Numbered from the stretch's first letter, positions 1 to 9,829 are shown. The stretch is DNA of 31,060 nt from Perkinsus olseni (GCA_013115135.1 JABANP010000582.1:1-31060), one strand, 5' to 3'. Made by a program: numbers and translations. The notes: generated by a model not told the origin, from the sequence alone.

Positions 1-671
1 GGAGGATATGTGACTGAACGAATGCTTACTGGCCGAATGGTGGTTACAGGTTTCCTGCAGAGTTCCCAGAGTGAATCTACTGGAGGCTGTCGATTGGCGC
101 TCCAGCATGACCAGCGTCACTTAGCTCGACACATTCTGATCTGGAGTAGAAGGACGGGGACTACCAGACCGAATGGTCGGCCTTGGTTCTTCTATTCTGA
201 GGGGATCGAAGCTGCTGGTGTACTCTCGATAAGACGAACTTCGTTCTGCGTGTAATCGATAGCTCTCCAACTAATTTTCAGCACAAGTCAAAGAGTCCTC
301 GGTAAAGTTGAGAATATGATGTGTAGCGTGCTGAAATTGCCAGCTGTTATGATATAATAACTGATGATAATAGTGATAATGATAATAACTGCCAGCTTGA
401 CAGCAATGCCATGACGGCTAGTACTCAAGGGCGCTCTCGTCGTGCTACGAACGCATTTGGCGATAGCGCATACAATACGAGATACAATGATGATTGAACC
501 CACGCAGAGCCGAAAGAATACGGCTAAAAAGTTCTGCTGACAGCTGCAAGGCAGGAGGGCCCTATTAATGGAGGCGACTGCGATGATCCTGCCGGTGATG
601 TTGTCGAACGAATGGTCTGACAAGTCAGCTGTCGTCGGCAACTATGCTTGGCGTACCGGATGACATAGGGA

Positions 672-872
672 TTAATAAGGACAAACACAATCGCAAGTGT
701 CTGTGGCGGAATAGTAAACACATTTGCACTGAGGCCCACAGATGTGAAAGCCAAGATTACACACATAGTGAGCACATTCGGGCAGGGCACGTAGATGGAC
801 ACCTAACTCCTCAGCGCCAGACAAGACGAACAGCAGGAGGCTGACTATCAGGGGAGAGAAGGCTGCAGCCAT
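672..872 (-). CDS. Secreted cysteine-rich peptide A1 (CPY-tail family)
   Basis: The product is 66 residues. The ATG at 870-872 is preferred over an upstream non-ATG extension because it starts directly at a signal peptide (MAAAF, a hydrophobic run, then SGAEE). The mature part has eight cysteines spaced C-x4-C-x6-C-GPQ-C-K-C-x8-C-D-C-V-C-PY-stop. It is closest to B1 (6321-6530) in the sister block. Residues 1-20 are the likely signal, so the product is probably a secreted, disulfide-rich peptide of about 45 residues. I recognise no named family. Defence peptide, toxin-like or host-interaction roles are all possible and none is shown. Seeing the same architecture in eleven loci makes the gene call firm. 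Confidence 0.85.
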   Translation of the reverse strand: MAAAFSPLIVSLLLFVLSGAEELGVHLRALPECAHYVCNLGFHICGPQCKCVYYSATDTCDCVCPY

Positions 873-1810
873 GTTAGTAAACCTGTTGGTATTGATAAAG
901 AGAGCTGACAACTGCATAGAAGCTCAGCCCCGGATTCGAACGAACCATGTGCTCAGCATCAAATTGATCCTATTCGGAGTTAGCTTGCTAGCGAAAGTTA
1001 GATGTGCAGCGAAGAACAAAGCCCGCGAAGGTGGGCCACGAAGTGGCACGCACACAAGGAGACAGACCGCAATTGAATCGGCTGCCCACGCTAGGACACA
1101 AAGGTGTCCCAAACTAAGAAGGAGTGCAAAGCACGATCAATAGTTAACGTCAAGCTGAAGAAATTTTTCCCATCCCGACCCTCGCGGAGGGGCTGAGACT
1201 TTGCTGCAAAAGCTTGCGATGTCCCAGCCGTCTTGATCCCAGCGCGGCTAATGAGAGTTTCGTCAAAGACTGCGACTTCATTCCAGCCACGCTCGGGTTC
1301 CAGGTTTACCATTCCTCTGTGAAGGGTCCTACTCTTTAAACCGTCGTCCGTCTAACTGTTCCCTTTCTGTCCTCAACAACAATAGTTGTGTTTTAGAAAA
1401 AGTTATTTGGGAAACGTTCAACGGCTGAAATCTAACAGTTAGTGATAGCTTTTAGTCCGACCCAACACGGTTCACGCGTAACCAATCGAAGTATGCCGCT
1501 CGCAAACGACGTGTCCGGCGAGCGGATGTACGAAGGCAGTGCCATACGCAGGAAATGTACCTGTGCTCGTACTGCTATTACTGGTGGTGGTCGGGCCGTA
1601 GCCGTTGGAAGCTACAGTTAGGGGGCATTGCATTGTAACTCAACGCGAGGCAAAGGTGAGAAGAAGGTTTGACGGTCGGAATAGGACCGACAAATGAAAG
1701 AATATATAATAAAATATTAGCACTCGAATAAACTCCGAATCTCTTGATATGGATCGATTCAGAGATAATAAGGCATCAGTATTCGCTGGAGACTATTCTG
1801 AATGATACGG

Positions 1811-1987
1811 CTAATAAGGGCATTCGCAGATGCATGTGCGAGTATCCAGATCTCGGATAACACACGTACACTGAGTCTCACATTGATGAAAACAAAACTT
1901 ATCAGCACATCTATCGCCGGGGTGAATGCAGCCGAGATTACACGACAACCAAAGGATGCCGATCAGCATGAGGATGGCTGAAGACAT
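1811..1987 (-). CDS. Secreted cysteine-rich peptide A2 (CPY-tail family)
   Basis: The product is 58 residues from the ATG at 1985-1987. The frame is open further upstream, but this ATG begins the hydrophobic signal (MSSAILMLIG, then ILWLSC). The mature part contains the subgroup motif HPGDRC, then C-x4-C-x3-C-x3-C-x-C-x9-C-x-C-x-C-PY-stop. Its subgroup partners are B2 (6779-6964, broken) and C1 (9450-9629). The leader just upstream (minus strand) reads GCAGG, a T-rich run TTCTTTT, then ATATG. Similar leaders precede B2, H and I, which suggests a shared 5' UTR or splice-acceptor context. Function is unknown. Confidence 0.82.
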   Translation of the reverse strand: MSSAILMLIGILWLSCNLGCIHPGDRCADKFCFHQCETQCTCVIRDLDTRTCICECPY

Positions 1988-2513
1988 ATCGAGTAAAAGA
2001 ATCCCTGCGAGCAAGTTTGACTCCACTTGACTTCTCCGTGCAACTAGGAGCATGAGGCGGCTTCGCTGAAGCCCACGGGAGGCGATTGGAGTTTCCAACA
2101 GCCGATGAGCTTACAAGTTCGCGCTAGTGCACGATAGTGACAACATAGTGACGACTATACGCCATGTAATATGGCCACCCGGTTTAGTACTACTATACTA
2201 TCATCGCTGAAATTGCCTTTACTGCTACTGTTACATAGCGCATAGTCGTAACGACGTAGTCACTATAGTGCAGGTTTCTCGCTCGCTCCGAAGCGTTATC
2301 GCCGTTAACTTATCGGATAGAATAGAGCTGGTCCTCAAAACTGGAGACATCAGCAGGATCGGTGGGATCGACTCTCACAGGGACTCGTCGTGAACGTCGG
2401 ACTGGACCGCTTGCTGAAGACTCCAAGAGGAGACCGAGGAGAATTCCATGATTGTGCAGGCCAATCAGATCTCCCGATCGTTGCAGCAGAAGATACTGAC
2501 GAATCAGTGACTC

Positions 2514-2533
2514 GTCACTGAGTGACGGTGACT
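2514..2533. repeat. Inverted triplet motif, one mismatch
   Basis: Hexamer GTCACT, spacer G, reverse complement AGTGAC, spacer G, then GTGACT (one mismatch). The flanking bases are c and c, so both spacers obey the complement-of-flank rule. It lies in a nest of overlapping small palindromes starting near 2500. Confidence 0.7.
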
Positions 2534-2572
2534 CACTCCATCTTAGGATCAGTCCCCTGACAGCGAAGATGG

Positions 2573-2592
2573 CCGGAGTCTCCGGCCCGGAG
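2573..2592. repeat. Inverted triplet motif, exact
   Basis: Hexamer CCGGAG, spacer T, CTCCGG, spacer C, CCGGAG; flanks g and a. Both spacers are complements of the opposite flank. The sister site in block B (7586-7591) has a single CCGGAG followed by the same ATG, which shows a 14-base gain in block A. Confidence 0.92.
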
Positions 2593-3282
2593 ATGGACTG
2601 ATGGGTGTTGTCGTAATTGGTCCTTGCCGAAGAGGGACTTGAGAGGTGAGTTCACGAATATGATGAAAGGAGACTCTGCCGGATAAACCAAGCAGGGGAG
2701 CGAGGCCATATCAACATCATACTCTAAAGTGGCAGGGTTAGGATGACTGGAGGTTATGTCATCCATGAGAGCTACAGCTGGGAGGAAGGTCACGGTTCTT
2801 AGAACGACTGGGATGCGATGTTAGAGATGCCGAGCTCGTAGAAGGGGATGACCGCAACCGATTGAAGTACCAGTGCATGCAGGCTGCTTAAGATCACGAG
2901 TCAGGATAGGCGTTCTCGCCAGCTGGTCTTGGGCGATGAGGGTAACAGACTAGTAGTTCCGCTGGGCAAAGCATGACTGCCCAGGGGTTATGCCATCGTG
3001 GGCTTGTTGGGACTGTCTAGGCGATTTACCATTGCCGACTCGTACGCCGCTGCATCCGGAATCGTATGAACAAAAGCATAGAAAGCATAGAACAAAAAGC
3101 AGCCGGAGGTGTAGAGGTAAAACACCCCGCAGCGTTGTTGCAGCTAGACCGAATGGAAGATTTTCGTGAGGAATAGTTCCATGCTCAGAGCTCGGGCTCG
3201 ACTTCGATGCAGATGATTAGACCCCAGAGTTCAAGTCTAAGTTCGAGGATAGTCCTCGAGAGAAAGGAACTGCTACCTTTAC

Positions 3283-3306
3283 TGCACAGTAACTGTGTAC
3301 AGTTTG
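3283..3306. repeat. Probable decayed inverted triplet
   Basis: CACAGT, A, ACTGTG, then TACAGTT. This resembles the triplet with one base lost and substitutions. Block C (10632-10645) shows a single ACAGTG at the matching place, so block A again carries the expanded form. Confidence 0.4.
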
Positions 3307-3491
3307 GCTATTTGAGACGGGGCTCGTAGTAAGGTAAAGTCGGACTCGAGGAGAGCTGATCGATAGTGAGATCCTGCAGCGCAATCTAGAACGCATACTC
3401 ATGCACGGCGTGCTGTGCACGCGCGTGCAAGGCGTATAATGGGGTCTGACGGTTATCTGGGATTAATCATACGCAGCAGCAGTCAAGGTAA

Positions 3492-3511
3492 ATGCAGGCT
3501 GCATCATGCAG
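3492..3511. repeat. Inverted triplet motif, exact
   Basis: Hexamer ATGCAG, spacer G, CTGCAT, spacer C, ATGCAG; flanks a and c. The first spacer obeys the rule; the second differs by a transition. Block C has a single TTGCAG at 10808-10813 in the matching position. Confidence 0.9.
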
Positions 3512-3795
3512 CGGTGATGGTCTCACAGCTATGTTGTCAACGTAGTGCAGATGTGCCACGTCGTCTGTCTCTTGAGACCCTGAGTATCGATCGATTATCA
3601 TGGCTACTACGGCACAGCCGTTTCACCTTGCCGAGTCTGAAACTCCTAGTCCGAGCACTGGAAATTTGATGAGAATATCTGCTATTGCGACTATGGGTGC
3701 TTGTTAGTGAGTAGTCATCTGTCTTTGCAGTAATTCCCCAAGACCTCCCTCCCGATCTGCTCTGCTCCTCGCTCCTTTTGCGAGTGACCATTTCC

Positions 3796-3815
3796 TGATT
3801 CTGAATCAGTGGTTC
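3796..3815. repeat. Inverted triplet motif, one mismatch
   Basis: Hexamer TGATTC, spacer T, GAATCA, spacer G, TGGTTC (one mismatch); flanks c and a. Both spacers obey the complement-of-flank rule. Confidence 0.75.
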
Positions 3816-3858
3816 ATCTGCTACTCTCATCATCAGAGTACAGCTTAAGTTATTCCAT

Positions 3859-3878
3859 CGCTGGACCAGCGACGCTGG
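3859..3878. repeat. Inverted triplet motif, exact
   Basis: Hexamer CGCTGG, spacer A, CCAGCG, spacer A, CGCTGG; flanks t and t. Both spacers obey the rule. Confidence 0.92.
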
Positions 3879-4503
3879 TCCAGTTGCTCATCTCCTAGTC
3901 AACTATAATATCGATGGTCGGTATCGCATCAGGTCCCGGAGTGTTACGTTATTGAGTCATCATGGTTGCCAAAAACAGTACGCAGAGTGATCGTGGTAGG
4001 AGGATCTGCCCGCCCTCGTTTGGCCAGTCTTTTTCGCCGTAAAGCATAGCCTATCATAGGGCGACCAGTCGCTATTTATAAACATACTTCCATTCTAGTC
4101 AGCTCCCCTTGTTTCACGTTGTAGCTATCTATGCCCGTGGAATGGACAGCACAGCTGTTCATGCTGTCACAGCAGACAGTGACTGGCGGACGCCGAAAAC
4201 CTCAGCTCAGCTGATGTGTGTCTGCGTTCGACGATCGATGAATACTCCGACTCGTAAGTACGAGAGCTACTCAAGCACATGAAACCCTTCGAGGCCGATG
4301 CATGTACAGGCGTTCTGTCTCGCGCAGAGAGATAAAAAGCTGGTCCAAGGCCATGCTAGGGGGATGAACGTTTATCGATGTCGTATCGACGGCTCGAACC
4401 TTCTGGATGCCGGATGAGCATCGCTTGTAGAAGACTATCGCATATTCTCTTCGGCATCTCTATAGACCCCAGGTGAGGAATCAGATAGAGAGAAATCATT
4501 CGT

Positions 4504-4731
4504 CTAAAGCGGCGGTGAGATAGGAGAGCTCCCCGGCTCACTTGCTCGAGACGCCCGTGGATGGAGTTTCTTGAGGTTACCAATGGATCTTGCTCCCCCC
4601 CTACCACGGCCTTTTTGTTTTTGTGTCTTCTTGGGATGATAGCGTTGGAATGGCGGCGAACGGTAGTTAGGGAAGACATGCCGAGCTCTGCTAGGGCCGT
4701 ACGCGGAAACTGATTCGAGAATGACAGGCAC
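4504..4731 (-). pseudogene. Decayed 3' part of the SPF-motif gene (block A copy)
   Basis: The minus-strand frame encodes GRGRGGARS, then a lysine-rich stretch, then EPGSSPIS. This matches GRGRGRRVRS ... EPGSSPIS near the end of the SPF-motif protein in block C (11582-13233). Upstream, SPPFQRYHPKK loosely matches SPFDSRFPSKF. The rest of the protein is missing, and the frame stops soon after EPGSSPIS. A second frame over 4356-4769 shares the segment PHLG-IE-P-RICD-LLQ with block C (10932-11402), so another short conserved frame may exist there. I call the locus a truncated relic. Confidence 0.6.
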
Positions 4732-4734
4732 TGA

Positions 4735-5720
4735 TTCAACTGACTTTCTGATTTTCGATCATGATCCAATTCGCACTATGATTCACAAGTGTTAATTCAA
4801 ATACCGTATTCATGAGTAAGACTCTTGATTCGTGAGTATGATTACTGATTACTGATTCCAGATTCAGATTCAAGGTTCGTGAGTATGATTATTGATTCCT
4901 GATTTCTCCCTAGCACCGATTCTGACTCCTGATTCAGAATCGCGATTCTTGATCCAAAAGCATCCTCAGCCGCTGATAATGAATCAATGAGTCAGAGTAT
5001 TTACTCAACCCAGTGAGTAGGAATCATGATTCTAGATTTTTTTAGCGTGATTGTGATCCAAAATTCATGCTCGTAAGTACTTTACTCAACTCGAGGTCGC
5101 CGCAAATTCAGAATCAGACTCAGCGTCTGGTTCTGATTCATACTCACGTTGTAAGTGTCCCCATTAGCACGTAAGTTTTCCTTGATTCGTACCGAGGGTC
5201 TCGACGCCGGTACCGAAGGTCGGATCAGATTCTGGTCGCTGAGTATTAGCGCAATTCTCTTACACTGGCTTGTGAGTGACAATGCCTCACTAAGAGTTGA
5301 ATTTGGGTGGAGGGGATGATTGTTCAACTGTATATCCGCTACACCTATTCCGTCTGGTTAGCATGCATCACGATTCGCGAGAGAAGCGTTCAAGGGCTTT
5401 TCACTGTCCGACACAGTGGAGCAAATTCGCGAAGTCGCTGGAACGCTCGTTTTGGCGAGCGCGAGCCAACTTCTCATATTCCACCTAAAGAAGGTGATTC
5501 GATCACCCTTATTATTTGTGATAGAGTGATTCGATGATTCTGAGTCGAGTTTCACGGAAATTCTCAACTCAATTCAGAACTAAAATAAGGCCTCAGTCAA
5601 CTATCTGATTCTAAATCCAGAGTAGGATTCCGAGTAGAAATCGAGCAAAGAGTCGTCTGATTCGAATCACTGTCAAGATTCAACCCAAGCGCCAGAGATT
5701 TTTATTTACCAATCCGCAGT
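4735..5720. repeat. Degenerate GATTC/GAATC-rich tract
   Basis: About 1 kb is filled with irregular copies of TGATTC, GATTCA and their complement GAATCA, often near TGAGTA or GTGAGT. Spacing is not constant, so this is neither a microsatellite nor a clean tandem array. Small perfect palindromes occur in it, such as AGAATCG-CGATTCT near 4947. It sits exactly between duplication blocks A and B. I see no gene in it. Confidence 0.65.
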
Positions 5721-6320
5721 GAAAAATCAATGAATGACCCCTCAAATCAGTATCCACATACGGCCTCTGAGCTCCCAGGGTTAAACTACTGGATGATGTC
5801 GATTGGCGCTCCAGCACGACTACCGTCGCCTAGCTTGATACATTCTGATCCGAGGTGGAAAGACGGGAGGTACCAGACTGAATATTCGGCCTTCGTTCTT
5901 TGGGGATCAAAGCTGCTGGTATACCCTCGAAAAGACGAGTTCCATTCTGCGTGGGATCGATATCTCTCGCTGGGTAAATACTGAATTCATTCTAACTATT
6001 ACTGAGCACAAGTCGGAGAGTCCTCGGTGAAGCAGAAGATATGATGCGTAGCGTGCTGAAGTTGCCAGCTAGATAGAAGTTGCCAGCTTAACAGCAATGC
6101 CAGGACGGCTAAAACTAAACGGCGCTCTCCCAATGCTACGAATGCATTTGGCGATAACGCTTACAATAAGAGGTACAATGATGGTTAAATCCCCGGACAT
6201 ACCAAATCCGCGAGAATACGAGTAAAAAAGTTCTGCGGACAACTGCAAAACAAGAGGACGTTAGTTCCCGAACGAATGGTCTGACGAGTGAGCTGCAGTC
6301 GGCAATTATGCTCATAACGA

Positions 6321-6530
6321 CTAATAAGGGCAGACGCAATCGCAGCTATCTGAGGCGTAATAGTAAAGACATTTACACTGAGGCCCACAGACGCGTTTGC
6401 CACCGTTGCATGCAGAGTCAGGGCATGCGTCAATGTTGCCCAGAGCACGCAGATGGGCACCTAACTCCTCAGCGCCAGACAAGACAAACAACATGAGGCT
6501 GACGACCAGGAGAGAGAGGGCGGCAGCCAT
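6321..6530 (-). CDS. Secreted cysteine-rich peptide B1 (CPY-tail family)
   Basis: The product is 69 residues from the ATG at 6528-6530. The signal peptide is MAAALSLLVV... ending SGAEE. The mature part has C-x4-C-x6-C-GPQ-C-K-C-x8-C-D-C-V-C-PY-stop, eight cysteines. It is the sister of A1 (672-872). The signal, the CGPQCKC core and the CDCVCPY tail are nearly unchanged, while the segment between HLRAL and the third cysteine differs clearly. That contrast suggests constraint on scaffold and tail with freer change in the first loops. Function unknown; probably secreted. Confidence 0.85.
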   Translation of the reverse strand: MAAALSLLVVSLMLFVLSGAEELGAHLRALGNIDACPDSACNGGKRVCGPQCKCLYYYASDSCDCVCPY

Positions 6531-6778
6531 GTTAGTAAACCTGGTATTGATAAATAGAGCTGACAACTGTATGGAAGCTCAGCCCCGGATTCGAGAACTG
6601 CGTCATTACTGAAGCCGCCTTGGCGTGTGAATTCGCCATGAGATTTTTCCCAAACTTCCCTTGAATCTCATAAACTTCCCTCAGCAGGCAAGAAGTTCGG
6701 TGGCAACCATGTGCGCAGCATCAAATTGATACTATTAATTAGTGATCGCTATTAGTCCGACCCAACACGGCTCACACG

Positions 6779-6964
6779 TTACTGATCGAAGAATTTGCCG
6801 CTCGCAAACAACGTGTCCGGCAAGCGGATGCACGAAGGTCGTGCCATACGCAGGACGCATTGATGAAAACAAAACTTATCATCACATCTATCGCCGGGGT
6901 GAACGCAGCCGAGATTGCACGACAACCAAAGGATGCCGATCACCATGACAATGGTTGGAGTCAT
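6779..6964 (-). pseudogene. Truncated peptide gene B2 (lost CPY tail)
   Basis: The ATG at 6962-6964 starts a signal and first half very like A2 (HPGDRC, DKFC, FHQC). After the third conserved cysteine the frame runs into unrelated sequence (VLRMARPSC...) and stops at 6779. Comparison with block A shows why: A 1554-1880 is missing here, joining sequence that lies downstream of the A2 gene directly to its coding middle, with two extra bases at the join. The last four to five cysteines and the CPY end are gone, so the product probably cannot fold as the others do. Confidence 0.8.
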
Positions 6965-7374
6965 ATTGGGTAAAAGAACCCCTGCGAGCAAGTTGCCTCT
7001 TCCGTGCTACTCGGAGCGTGAAACCAACAGGAGACGATTGGCGCTTCCAACAGCCGATGAGCTTGCAAGTTCGCGCTAGTGCAAGATAGTGACAACATAG
7101 TGGCGGCTGTACGCCATGTAACAGCGGCCACCTGGTTTAGTACTACTATACTATCATCGCTGAAATTGCCTTTACTGCTACTGTTACATAGCGCATAGTC
7201 GTAACGACGTAGTCACTATAGTGCAGGTTTCTCGCTCGCTCCGAAGCGTTATCGCCGTTAACTTATCGGATAGAATAGAGCTGGTCCTCAAAACTGGAGA
7301 CATCAGCAGGATCGGTGGGATCGAATGTCACAGGGACTCGTCGTGAAGGACGGACTGAACCGCTTTCTGCAGAC

Positions 7375-7394
7375 TCCCGAATCGGGAGTCCCGA
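7375..7394. repeat. Inverted triplet motif, exact
   Basis: Hexamer TCCCGA, spacer A, TCGGGA, spacer G, TCCCGA; flanks c and t. Both spacers obey the rule. The same hexamer (opposite strand) forms the motif inside the RT at 30726-30745. Confidence 0.92.
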
Positions 7395-7444
7395 TAGAAG
7401 GCTTGAAGAGAATGCCATGATTGTGCAGGCCAGATTGTCACTCC

Positions 7445-7485
7445 ATCTTAGGATAATTCCGCTCTCAGCAAAATGATCCTAAGAT
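7445..7485. repeat. Inverted repeat, 10-bp arms
   Basis: ATCTTAGGAT and ATCCTAAGAT enclose a 21-base loop. Block A holds only the left arm sequence (2540-2548), so the right arm is specific to block B. Confidence 0.6.
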
Positions 7486-7739
7486 AGAGTGAGCGCTAAA
7501 ATAGGTTGCTCTCGCAGGAAGGGGTTGTACAGTAGGCAGAACGTGAATCGCATCCGTCGCAGTACAAGGTAGCCGAACGTAGTGACCGGAGATGAAATGA
7601 TTGTTGTAGTCGGAGTTGGTCCTTGTCGAGGAGAGACTTGAAAGATGAATTCACGAGCATGATGGGAAATTACTTTGTCGAATCAACCAGGCAGGAAGCG
7701 AGATCATATCAACATCATACTCAAGAGTGGCAGGGGTAG

Positions 7740-7782
7740 GATGGCTGAAGCCTTCAGCCATCGCGGGCACGTGACGTGCCCG
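7740..7782. repeat. Two adjoining palindromes with one-base centres
   Basis: The first has 11-bp arms (7740-7750 and 7752-7762, centre c). The second has 9-bp arms CGGGCACGT / ACGTGCCCG (7764-7782, centre g). Only one base separates them. No third repeat is present, so they are not triplets. They sit at the right edge of block B. Confidence 0.7.
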
Positions 7783-8375
7783 TGAACGCGACTCGCGTGA
7801 CACCAGTACGCTCGCACGCGTGCACTGCTGGACGGCGAGATGGTGCTAACGAGGCAAAACCTTCTATCGATAAACTCGTATAGATTCTATTCAGATGACC
7901 TGCCGCATTAGATAACGCGAGGCTTTGGAAATTCCTCGAAAACTGCGCCCGAGAAACTTTTTCTAGCAGAAAGTTGAGATCCTGCGCGGAATCATCGGGG
8001 TCGTCCGCTTTAGGAGGATTAGTCATATATCAACACAGATCAGAGGTCAAGGGGGATCAAAAGTCTTCTAGTTTTGGCTCTCAATCGAACCTCAGCTACA
8101 GCCGTTTCATGCAGACAGCCGTTTCAAGATACGAGTATCTTTGCGCATCTTGCGATGCATCGCACATTGCCAGGGGGCCAAAATGGTGAATGCGTATATA
8201 CGGTCAATGGTGTAACTAATTAGCAAAAATATATCACCGGTTAGAACCATACATAAGAACGAATAGTGAATCAGCTCATAGCCGTGACCTTCTCTTTCTT
8301 GGGGTCAATGTCGTCGTATCGTTCTCCATCATCGAACAATATCGTCAAAAAGGCCATTGGGGTTAACCTTCTCAA
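7783..8375. other. No gene seen
   Basis: Single-copy-looking sequence with short open frames that have no recognisable content. A 12-base direct repeat ACAGCCGTTTCA occurs twice near 8097-8125, and the perfect palindrome TGCGATG-CATCGCA lies near 8150. Confidence 0.4.
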
Positions 8376-8970
8376 TCACTCCTTCATAATCTTGGTCTTT
8401 ACCATTAGTGGCGAAGGGCATTGAGATCCGGGTACCGACCGGGAGAGGGGAAGGCCATAGTTGACTGCGCATGAGATAGTGGGATCCGCGTAGGACTTCT
8501 TGAGGTTGAGCATCGACTCGATGGTGGTGGCACCTGTTGTAGGGTCCTGAATGACGCCCATAGACTTACCATCGCCATGAAACCCTTGAAAAATAAAAGG
8601 TCCCATCCACTGGTAGGCCAGCTTGTCCTCGCGGGGGGCCCAACGGTAGACCACGCAGCCGTCACTCAGATCGTTTCGATGGTCGGAACCACGGTCGAGT
8701 ATGGCTCGGTGGTACATATCATCCCGGCGGTCCTTCCAGAAATCTAGATAGCCCTTCAGAGTCACCTGTCGCTGCTCTCGAAGTTCTTCAGAAAGGTCTT
8801 GAAGATCTTGTTACCACCTTGGGGACTGCAGGCTCATCTTGGACTTGTAGTCTGTGGTGTGAGCGTGACTGGTGACGTCATGACGAGATGGGTAACCTTT
8901 GACCTTTGACCAATACGGTAAACGACCGAACGTGAGATCCATCATGCTCTCCAGTAGCTCTTGAGGAGCT
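8376..8970 (-). pseudogene. LTR-retrotransposon integrase C-terminal remnant
   Basis: Read on the minus strand, the frame holds in order LTFGRLP, a spacer, an in-frame TAA (8811-8813), EELREQR, KGYLDFWKDRR, then VVYRWAPREDKLAYQWMGPF and a tail. This is the usual order at the end of Ty3-like integrases: the FGR-P block, a helical LRE/R-rich stretch, then the beta-barrel domain with (V)-V-Y ... KL---W-GPF. The catalytic core is absent and the stop plus frame changes upstream show decay. I saw no LTRs. It could belong to another LTR clade; the identification rests on motif order only. Confidence 0.6.
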
Positions 8971-9369
8971 GCTCACCCTCAGATGACTCACAAGAGATTC
9001 GTAGATAGTGGGGTAGTGTGCGGGGCGTTACATTAGAGGTCGCCGGCCGAAGGTGGGAAAGCTGCCGTAGGGTGGGGATAATGTAACGTTGCTCCACGTC
9101 ACTGGACAGAACACGACAGGCCAATATGGAATGAGTCTGTCACTTTTTTTGCAAGACCCTCAATACGCAAACCTATATGCAGTCGATCAGCTTGTCCTAT
9201 ACAGCGCGTCATACAACGGAGGTGTGAAGACAGGATCGGCTAAGCAACGTAACAATCCAGTGTGACCAATCGCCCCGTTGAAATGCATGTCCATACAACA
9301 CGGTTCGTACTATAAATAGTGCCCACAAAGGGTACGCAGGCTGACTAACACACCCGCCAAGTGATAGTC
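8971..9369. other. No gene seen
   Basis: A minus-strand open frame at 8942-9124 abuts the integrase remnant and may be an out-of-frame extension of it, but I recognise no domain. Confidence 0.3.
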
Positions 9370-9449
9370 GAATAAGCTCCGATTCAGTGACAAGAAGGCA
9401 TCAGTTCTCGCTTAAGACTATTGTGAATGATATGGAAGAACTCCGAGAG

Positions 9450-9629
9450 CTAATAAGGACATTCACAGCGGCATGTCCGGGTATCCACAACAGTAACAAC
9501 ACACTTACACTGAGGCTCACATCGATGATTACAGAACTTATCATCACATCTATCGCCGGGGCGAACGCAGCTGAAACCAGAAAATGGCAACCAAAGGACG
9601 CCGATAAGCGTGAGGATGGTCGGGGCCAT
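9450..9629 (-). CDS. Secreted cysteine-rich peptide C1 (CPY-tail family), 59 residues
   Basis: This gene is easy to miss because it is under 60 codons. The ATG at 9627-9629 starts MAPTILTLIGVLWLPFSG, a signal peptide. There follow VRPGDRC, DDKFC, NHRC, EPQCKC, a nine-residue loop, and CRCECPY-stop (TAG at 9450-9452). The mature part has nine cysteines, the extra one just after the signal, as in A2. An in-frame stop lies upstream with no other ATG, so the start is clear. It is intact, unlike B2, and has moved to the EPQCKC core also seen in subgroup E-G, H and I. Function unknown. Confidence 0.82.
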   Translation of the reverse strand: MAPTILTLIGVLWLPFSGFSCVRPGDRCDDKFCNHRCEPQCKCVVTVVDTRTCRCECPY

Positions 9630-9829
9630 ATTGAGACAAAGGCAAAGTCGCTGCGAGAAAGCTTGATTCTAGTACTCCAGTTGACTTTCCCGTGCTAGTC
9701 GGAGCGTAGAGGCCAACGGAAGGCGATTGGAGTTTTGAACAGCCGATGAGCTTCCAAGTCCACGATAGTGCGCTGTAGTGACAATATAGTGACGACTATA
9801 CGCCGTGTAACAGACCGGCTTCCATTGCT

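Larger units (their letters stand above)
2100..4350. other. Non-coding spacer of block A
   Basis: I see no convincing gene here. The short open frames are not kept between blocks A, B and C. What it holds is duplicated spacer matching 7050-7745 and 10205-10900, plus five copies of the 20-base inverted triplet motif described separately. The stretch 3060-3100 contains short direct repeats of AAAGCATAG. Confidence 0.5.
78..4730. repeat. Segmental duplication, block A
   Basis: This block is collinear with block B (5798-7745) over 78-2765, and with block C (9370-11830) over 1720-4730. Some stretches are almost identical between copies, for example 2175-2345 against 7133-7303. It carries two peptide genes near its left end and the decayed 3' end of the SPF-motif gene at its right end. 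Non-coding sequence is shared as strongly as coding sequence, so the whole segment was copied. Edges are approximate because they were judged by eye. Confidence 0.8.
5798..7745. repeat. Segmental duplication, block B
   Basis: The block is collinear with 78-2765 of block A, from the shared CGATTGGCGCTCCAGCA at the left end to the shared GGCAGGG(G/T)TAGGATG at the right end. Relative to A it has lost about 325 bp (A 1554-1880), which destroyed the 3' end of its second peptide gene. It has gained a triplet motif at 7375. Confidence 0.85.

Noticed and set aside
10..255. Small gene at the left edge of block A
   Set aside because: The sister sequence in block B (5796-5984) is open only in a different frame, so the frame is not conserved.
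2242..2262. Triplet motif AGTCGT-A-ACGACG-T-AGTCAC
   Set aside because: The third hexamer has two mismatches and the second spacer breaks the flank rule. The same sequence is in block B, so it gives no before-and-after test.
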